64,000 nt of DNA from Desmodesmus armatus (Eukaryota > Chlorophyta > Chlorophyceae > Sphaeropleales > Scenedesmaceae). Below are positions 56,579-64,000 of the stretch, piece after piece. Made by a program: the position numbers and the translations under genes. Every line of letters starts with the position of its first letter. The stretch's first letter is position 1. The DNA lies in NCBI GenBank assembly GCA_007449985.2, contig VIIQ02000085.1, positions 62,001 to 126,000 on the forward strand, read 5' to 3'. The notes beneath the pieces are model-generated. The model saw only the letters and a list, made by a program, of their open reading frames with translations. It ran no database searches and was not told the origin of the DNA.

Positions 56579-58540
56579 GCTGGCGGAGGGCTACATGCTG
56601 CAGCATGTTCACTGTGAACCTGCATGGCCAGCTGCCGCTGTGCTCCGCAGCTGCCAGTTGCTGTGCTTGCAGCATTGAGTGCAGCAGCTGCTTGCAACAG
56701 TTATCGCAGCAATGCTTGCTGTCGTGCTTGGGTCCCAGATGCATCTGTCGCTTTGAGCATATCATGGGCTGCGATCGCAGCCATGCACGTTCTTCACCCC
56801 AGTGGCTGGCAGTTGTTATGAAGCTGTCGGTGTGTGAAGTTGTCAGGGCGACCCTGCCAGCTGATGTATTGCTTTCTTAGTGTGCATGCTTTGCCAGGTT
56901 GGGCCTCTTTATTTTGTGTTCGTTGTTTGGTATGTTTGACAATTGTGGCTTGAGGGCACACTGCCCTAGGGCATGGCTGTTGTCATCCTGTCTCTTGTGC
57001 AGGGCTCTATCGCAGGGTCATCACTTGAATTGGTCCGATCGACCAATACTGAGTCAGTACGGTGGCCTGTCTGACCCGTCAGACAGGTACCTGTGTCATT
57101 TGTTGTTGGTGCGACCTCACTGCTGTGATGCTCTCTGCCGTCATTGACATGCTGAGCCGAAACTCAATCAGGCAATACGCTGGCCTGGGCTGTGCCGTGC
57201 TGACTGATGTGCGCACACCTTTGGGTGTGGGTGCTGTTGGGCAAAATGTGGGCTTTTGCAAGATCGTTGGGCTGGAATGTGTTGACTTCCTGTGGTACCA
57301 CACACGCTGTTGCTCAGCGTGTGTTTACACTGTGGGTGCTGGTTGAGCTGGTTGCAAGATTGTTTGGGCTGGTATGGTTTGACTGCATCTGGTGAATTGT
57401 AAGCTGTTGCTCAACACCGTTGACAATGTGGGCTGGGTGGCTGCCCGTGCTTCTGCTGTTAGTGCCGCTGCGCTGCGCTGTGTTTGCCTGTTGCACCTGT
57501 ATTTTAGATTTGCCGCACTCACTCATGCAGCAGCAGCAAGGGCAGGCAAGTAGAGACACATCGCCCCAGCTGCCCCCTGAGCCTAAACTTGACATGCCAT
57601 GCAGTGCACATCTTCTTTGTTTGCAACGAGCAGCGCTAGTTGTGCACTCGCAGGTGTGTGAGGTGGGTCCAGTGTCTAGTCTATTTCGTGGATGAATGTA
57701 CAGTTGCTTTGCACCCCAGGTGTGGGCAGAGCTGTGTTGTGCGGCTCGGCATGTGCATCATGGTTGTTTTGCCACTAGATGGCCCTAGGATGCAGAGAGT
57801 GTCATGAGCATGCATGATTGTGTACCATAGTGGCACATGGACTGTACAGCAGCCTTGCAATCCAGGGCTACTGTGCGGCAAGCCATGGTCGCAGCCTGCC
57901 CTGTGTAATCAGGGCGATCACACTACTGCGGAGTCAATGCAAACGTGGAAAAGAAGCTGTCACTGACAAGTGACTCAGCTGAGATGACTGTGCTTACGTC
58001 AGTTGCAGGGCAGCCAGCTGTGGGCCAGCATGGGTGAGATACATTGTGGGGGTGTTGTTGCATGCATGCATGTGGAAGCTATGCTGTGCCTGGAATGAAG
58101 AGATGACAGGTAATCCAGCTGGCTGGTCATCGGATTATGTCTTTAGACTAGCAAGTCCTTGGCCGGACTCGGTGTGACGTTTAAACATGCATCATAAATG
58201 CGTTGTTTGGTGTTGAGCTGCTCCCTTGGGCTGAGGACTTGGTCACATCTGGTGGATGCTGACATGCGAGTCGATCTAACAGGCAATATACACAAACTAC
58301 GAGCGTACAACATGTCAAAACCATCCATGCAGAATCGTAGTGGAAAGTGGCAGCAACGCTGCTATGTCTCGTACATGTACCGCCTGAGGCACCAGACCAC
58401 ACACGCAGCTGCAGCGTTGTGCAGGGCTTCGCAGCATGAGACAAACTTTTCGTCGATTATACCGGTCTCAGACATACAGGGGGCTCAAGGCAGGCCCTGA
58501 AGAGCGGCGAATGCGCCTGCCAGGCGCACAAACTGGAGCT
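56579..58540. other. 3' UTR and intergenic region
   Basis: TGTAA at 57398-57402 (+) is the likely polyadenylation signal for the ankyrin-RING gene, about 820 bases after its stop. TG-rich sequence throughout; no gene supported. The last few hundred bases must contain the promoter of the collagen-like gene. Confidence 0.45.
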
Positions 58541-61500
58541 ATGAGGTGCAGACACGTGTCTACATTCATTTTACTGAGTTTGGTTGCAACAGGTACGCAG
58601 CACGCCGCGTCAGACAGGCTGGCATGCAGTGCTTGCCATTCCCCTGACTGCTTTACTGCTTTGGCAGCACCATGGGCAAACTTGCACAGCATTCAAAGTT
58701 TTCACAGGAAGTAATAAGTCAAATCATCCCATTTGTAGCTATTAAATGGCTGAAGTACACCTCCCAGTGTCTGATCACCACAGTGGCCCTCCTAGCACTG
58801 CACTGCACTCCTGCCCTGCTGTGCAGGTTGCCTTGGCTCAGCAGCAGCAGCAAGCAGGCCACACAACAGGCTTCAGGCCGCTTTGTCATCCCTACCATGG
58901 CTAAACCCCGGCAGCAGCAGCTCAGGGGCAGCAGTCCTGGACGATTCTAGCCTGTCAGGAGGAGACAGTATCTCTCTCGCCAGTACAGACGGCAGCGATG
59001 TCTTGTCAGCAGGCATAAAAGTCAGGGACAGCACAAAGGACTCCACTTCCGATGCCACCCTCAACACTGGCTCCCTGGACAGTGAATGGGAGCTGCTGGC
59101 AAAGGATGGCTGGACTGGAAAGTACAAACACAAAAGGCGCGGCAGGGGCGCAAAGTATGCAGACGCAGATTCTGAGGATGATTCTGCCCCGGCACATGGA
59201 AGGGATCATGGGAAGATGGGAGCTCAGGGCCCAGCTGGCCCCCAAGGGCCCCAGGGGCCAACAGGCCCACAGGGTAAGCTGGGCAAGCAGCAGGCAGGGC
59301 TTGGGGTGCTGAAGGCTGAGGGGAGCTGGTGCAAAGTCAGGCCAGAGGGACAACAGGGGCACTAGGCACAAGACCGGGGGTACGTACCAGGGGCCAACAG
59401 GCCCACAGGGTAAGCTGGGCAAGTGTTACAGCAAGCAGCAGGCAGGGCTTGGGTGGGGTACCAAAAGCCAAGGGGGGTGTTACAAAGTCAGGTCAAAGGG
59501 ACATCAGGGGTACGGGTTAGAACACCGGGGGTGCCTGCGGAAGCAGCTGATGTTTTTGTTGGGTGGGGAACGCACAGCGTTGGCAGCAGCAGCTGGCCAG
59601 TATTGAGCATGGGGAGTGCTGCACATGGCAACAGAAGTGCCTGACCGACAGTAGCACTTACTGAGGGGTGCAGGACTGCAATTTCAAAATGAGAAGCAGC
59701 GGCATGATTGCGCACGTCAGTAGCTAGGCCGCCACACCCACTGGGAGCCCCTAGGCATCAGCTGCCAGCAACTACAGCATGGCAGTGCCAGGCCCAAAAC
59801 CCCAGCGCCCTTGCAGCAGGGGCATGCCGCTTATGGCTTCACCGCAGAGTACCATTGCGCAGCACAGCGGCTAGCACAACCTGATTTCAAGCAGCCACAG
59901 GCCACAGGCCACAGGCCATTTTATGGGGGTTCATATTCTGAATGCAGCTGCTACCGTGGCACATAGTTCACGCACCTGTTTGCAGCAGTCGGCTGCAGCT
60001 TCGTGGGTACGCGTACTGGTGTAGGCACTCAGTGCCACTGCAGCTGCAAGAAGGACAGTTGCATAGGAGGCTTATTCAGTCCGTTGAATATGGGAGGGGG
60101 AGGGGCGAAACAGTTACAAGTGGACTATCTCGTTAGCTCAGCAAGAGTATCTCAAATCACGATGCTCTAGTCCTGCAATTACATGCATCCGCTCTGCCCT
60201 TTCTAAACAGGAGTGGTTTATGCTGAGCGCTTGCCAACTCTGCTGCTGACCATGTCCATACTCAAAATTGCTTTGGCACCATTGCTGGGCAGTGTGCTGC
60301 ATGACTGTGCAGCAGGCAAGCGTGCAGCCACCTCGGCATGTGCGGGTTATGCATGCTCAGTTTGCCGCCAGCCCTGCTGCTGGCCATGCCGGCTGGCACC
60401 CTTCCATACTGACGTGTGCCTCCTTGTGCTGCCGTGTGCCTGGCCGTGCTGTGCTGTGCTGTGACTGTGTGGCAGGCAAGCCTGGCGTGCACGGCGGCCC
60501 GGGAGAGCCCGGCACCCCTGGTCCCATGGGCCCTCCGGGACCCCCAGGCTCTGACGGAACACCAGGAGAGGAGTAAGCCATGTTTCTTGCCTTATGTTAC
60601 CTGACCTCCCTTACCTAAGCTTGCTTAGTCAACGTAGACACTTGGGTCGCCAGCTGCTACCTGCTGAAGCAGTAGGTTGAAATTGCAAGTTGATGAACGC
60701 TACAATGCAGGACGGGCCTATGATAGACCCGTGACGAGCCTGTGATGACTGATCTAGTAGTTGGCCGCTGTGCTGTGCTGGGCTGTGCGTGCTGTGCATA
60801 TGCATCTTGCCAGTATCGTCCAGTAGGGAAGCCAACAGACGGGGCAGGCATGTGCTGACGGTTTTTATTTTTGCTGTGCTGACGATTCTCCTGTTGATGC
60901 TGCTCTGCCTATTGTGTAACCGTGCAGCGGACCCCCGGGCCCACACGGCCGCCCAGGTAAACAGCACAGCTCAAACCCCGTCTTGATCATTGAACCCTGA
61001 ACTTGCTTTTACCGCTCCAGCAGGCCTGCAGGGGCCGCTCACACTACAAACATGGATGGCTTGTTTCCTTACACCTAGCAGCACTGCTGTTGCCAGCCCT
61101 TGATGCCGTCAGCCCTTTGGCCCCTAGCAGCAGAACCATTTTCACAGTAGCGGCAGTGATAACACGTAACACGCACATGCATCACTGTGCAGCCGCCAGG
61201 TGCAAAAGGGCGCAGCCATTCCTAGTTTATTGGTATTGCATCTTCAAAAGTGATATATTGCTTCACCTACGTTGACCAGCATGCTGGTGCTGCTGCAGGT
61301 CCTGCTGGTCCTCCAGGTCAAGATGGCAGGATGGGACCTGCAGGTCCTCCCGGTGAGAATTCAGGGTTTCAGGGCTTCATGCTTATGGGGTTCAAAAGAT
61401 CTCTCAGGGTTAAGGGCGCTCAGAGTTGTGAGGTGTTTCCAGACTCTCACACAGCAGCTGGTGACCAACCCCGCCAGAAATGAGGCGGTGTGAGGGATGC

Positions 61501-63113
61501 ATGATGAAGCAGTGCAGTCCACCACTTATGTATGTAATTTGCTGCCACCAACTCACCCTAGGTGACCCAAAACCTCTGACAGGCCGAGATTACCACAGGG
61601 CTTACTAGTACAGCTGCATGTCCTCTACTTCCTGCTTTTGCCACAGGTGAACCTGGAAGGCCAGGTGCCCCCGGTGAAGTCGGCCCACCAGGTCCCAAGG
61701 GTGAGGGCTTGGGGGGGGGGGGGGGGGGAGAGTTTAGGGGGGGGGGGGTCTTGGGGCAGCTAGCTGCCCACATGCCGTGTACTCCACTTGTTGCTGCTGT
61801 GTCTCCTGACAAGGCCATGTGACAGACTGTACGAGGGGCTACACACTTGTGTGATGTACATGTGCCTCTTTGTGCACTGTGTTCCACACATAACTCAGGC
61901 GTGACGTAGAAATGCACCTCAATAGTGCACAGTCAAGTTTTGACATTTCAATGCAGTGTCAGTATGCGTGTATAATGCTGATGCCTGAGCATTGTGTGGC
62001 CTTTAATTTGGTGCGGTCCGCAGGTCGTCGCGGGCGCCGTGGACGTCAAGGGCCCCCCGGCCCCACCTGCGCCAACCCCGTCCGCTCTCCCGAGTGGGTC
62101 TGTCCCGCGACCAAGCTCTTCAACGGCAGGCGCAAGCCGTGCGATGACTACGCATGCGAATGCAAAGTGACCGCCTACTGCCCCAAGGGCTACTTCGTCA
62201 GTTCCTGCCTATGTGCGAACAGCAACCCGCTCACACCGGTCGACCTGGGGCCACCGATCGGACCGGACCCAATGACTGGCGCGGCGAGCGCCAACGTGCA
62301 GAACTACGGGATGCCCGCTGAGCCAGACCTTCGTTACCCCTGGGTGCTGACGTCATCTTTCAATGCTGTGCCGATGTCTGGAGGTCCAGACGGTGCTGTA
62401 ACCCCCAGCGTTAGCGAGTGCACTTGCACCTGGGTCAACACTATCCCGCTGGTAAGCAGCAGGCATGGGCTGTGATATTGCACTAGTAGACAAGTGCTGC
62501 TTGCGAGGGTGCTCACAACTGTGCTTGCAACCCCACAGGCTCATAATCGCTCACAGCACTGCCTCGCTGCACTGGTAAACATGCGCAGCTATCTTAACGT
62601 AACACCTTCACATTGGGGACACGGTAGTATTGCGAAAGGCCCTGTTGGTCCCAATCCGCAATGCCAAGCATCGTTTCTCTAGAGTGCTGACACTTCTGCT
62701 GCTGTCCCCATTGTTGCGTGTGTTGCTCTCAGGGCGACCACATCAGCGTGAAGGCCTCGGTCGTGGCCCATGCATGCTGTTACAACCCAGACGAGGACTC
62801 CTACGCCGAAAATGAAGAGGGAGATCATGGTTCTGACGAAGGCGATGACAAGCCCGACAGCCCTGGCCCTAAGCCCTACAAGTCAGGTGATGACTCAAAG
62901 GGATACAAACCACGCCCTATCGAGTACCCCCAGCAGAAGCCAGATTTTGGTGGATATGCTACCCAGCAAGGCGCAGTGGCTGGTGCTACCCCCACACAGC
63001 CTGCGGCAACGGCAACCCCTGCAGCGGCGGCTCCTACCATGCCTGCGCCAACCTTCAACCTGGGCGCGGCGCAGCCCGGCATGGCGGCGCGGGCACCGCA
63101 CTTGATTGGTTGA
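58541..63113 (+). CDS. Secreted collagen-like (Gly-X-Y) protein with Cys-rich C-terminal domain
   Basis: Probably an extracellular matrix or cell-wall protein. Exons: 58541-58592, 58827-59273, 60476-60572, 60928-60956, 61299-61352, 61647-61700, 62024-62451, 62733-63113; 513 residues, all GT-AG and in phase. Signal peptide: MRCRHVSTFILLSLVATG. Then a Ser/Asp-rich region with a basic patch (KYKHKRRGRG), and 37 uninterrupted Gly-X-Y triplets running through exons 2-7 (e.g. GPMGPPGPPGSDGTPG, GPAGPPGQDGRMGPAGPPG). Exon 7 continues into a Cys-rich domain (WVCPATKLFNGRRKPCDDYA, CECKVTAYCPKGYFVSSCLC, ECTCTWVN), which exon 8 extends (ISVKASVVAHACC) before a Pro/Asp-rich tail. Introns within the collagen region mostly split the Gly codon (G|GN). 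An in-frame ATG at 58511 is an alternative start. The Cys-rich domain is not one I can name. Confidence 0.88.
59247..59515 (+). repeat. Tandem duplication of a collagen exon tail plus donor
   Basis: The last codons of exon 2 with their donor (GGGCCAACAGGCCCACAGGG|TAAGCTGGGCAAG) and about 90 bases of following intron, 59247-59386, recur at 59388-59515. The copy keeps the donor GTAAGC and is preceded by an acceptor-like GTACCAG, but the phase would not fit the gene. Confidence 0.88.
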
Positions 63114-64000
63114 GCGGGGTGTGTGTTAGCTGTTGATGGGGTTTAGATGTTGCTGCGCAAGGCGCACACACAGGAGTGCAGATGGCATGCATGCATAAAA
63201 GGGCTGCACTTGTACTTGGGGTTGGTGCAGAACGCGATGTGACACTAGGGGCTTGGCCATGTACGAATGATGGGGCTGTTGTGCGGCTGGTGACGGGCAC
63301 ACAGCTCTAGTGCTGCAACAGCACTGACTGTTCAACAGTCCTCAGTGAGGAAACTGACTAGACACGTGAGTTTGACTTGCAGTTCGGAATCGCAACTGCA
63401 CAGTTGCATGCACCGTGTGATCCAGGTTCCGGGTGTGGCTGGCGTTGGGAAGAAAGGGTTGTTGTGTCAGCTCGCCCTTATGTTGACTGTGTCACACGGG
63501 TTATATTTTACCCATGTCTCCTTTGCTTGTTTGCATGTTGCCTAGTCCAAGCCCAACCGTGGCTGAAACGTCACGACAAACCCCAGCAAGGGGTTGGGGT
63601 CAAGGGTGTGTTGGTGATCTGACACGACCACTTCTCGTTTTGTGCACACACTGCTTATTGATGGTCGGTTAGGTGCGCAATTCAACAGCAGCCAACATGG
63701 CTGCCTCTCAGCCGTAGCGGCGGTTGCGTGTTTGTATGCTTTTTAACACTCCTCACCGCTTGAAGGGGTGAAGGGATGAGGAGTGAGGGGTTCTGCTCCA
63801 GTGCAGTGACAAGGGGTGGTAGGTAGGCTGGGGTGCTTCATGCTGTGATACGGGCGCAGGGTTCAGGATTGAACGTCAAAATACCTGATGAAATGCAAAC
63901 ACCAGGCTGGGTTGTCCTTCTTGTGTTCATGCACTTGCAAGCCATTTACATTTGAAGGTACAACCTTGCCCCATGCCAACGACAATTCAACAAAAAAATC
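63114..64000. other. 3' flank of the collagen-like gene
   Basis: No gene supported and no TGTAA found on the plus strand. An imperfect inverted repeat around CTCCTCACC / GGATGAGGAG lies at about 63750-63785. Open frames here are short and lack any signal. Confidence 0.4.

Overview
The window looks like nuclear DNA of a chlorophycean green alga; a volvocalean such as Haematococcus is my best guess, but that is inference. The signs are genes built of many short exons with GT-AG introns, TGTAA polyadenylation signals, pervasive CTG/CAG runs coding poly-Gln, poly-Ala and poly-Ser, and plastid-type proteins (RbfA, HU, uL15c) encoded beside cytosolic ones (eL6). There is nothing bacterial in the layout.

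Layout: 1-2767 has no supported gene. 2890-5422 (-) is plastid ribosome-binding factor A. 5765-6445 (+) is an HU-like DNA-binding protein, head-to-head with it. 8167-18498 (-) is a very large low-complexity nuclear protein with an RS region and a DCD-like segment. 18876-22457 (+) is a histidine phosphatase, again head-to-head. 22458-27511 is repeat-bearing intergenic DNA. 27512-37571 (-) is a 16-exon receptor-like protein kinase. 40382-41194 (+) is a tentative small secreted Cys-containing protein. 42611-45782 (-) is cytosolic ribosomal protein eL6, head-to-head with 46166-48459 (+), plastid ribosomal protein uL15c. 49668-56578 (+) is an ankyrin-RING E3 ligase of the plant XB3/XBAT kind. 58541-63113 (+) is a secreted collagen-like protein.

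Exon coordinates in the entries were worked out by matching splice phase by hand. In most genes every junction keeps the frame. Five frame breaks remain, in four genes, and each is closed by exactly one extra base in a G or C run, which suggests undercalled homopolymers in the assembly rather than pseudogenes.

The main unexplained signal is that several introns carry partial copies of the neighbouring exon that keep the splice site: exon heads with their acceptor AG (three introns) or exon tails with their donor GT (at least three more). Other signals are three long hairpins, two dispersed repeat families, 54-nt Gly-X-Y exons in the collagen-like gene, and a four-times repeated acidic-Leu-Lys motif in the large poly-Gln protein.

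Functionally the window mixes organelle gene expression (RbfA, HU, uL15c), cytosolic translation (eL6), signalling and ubiquitination (kinase, E3 ligase, phosphatase) and extracellular matrix (collagen-like protein). I see no operon-like grouping; the only positional logic is three divergent gene pairs with similar 342-383 bp promoters.
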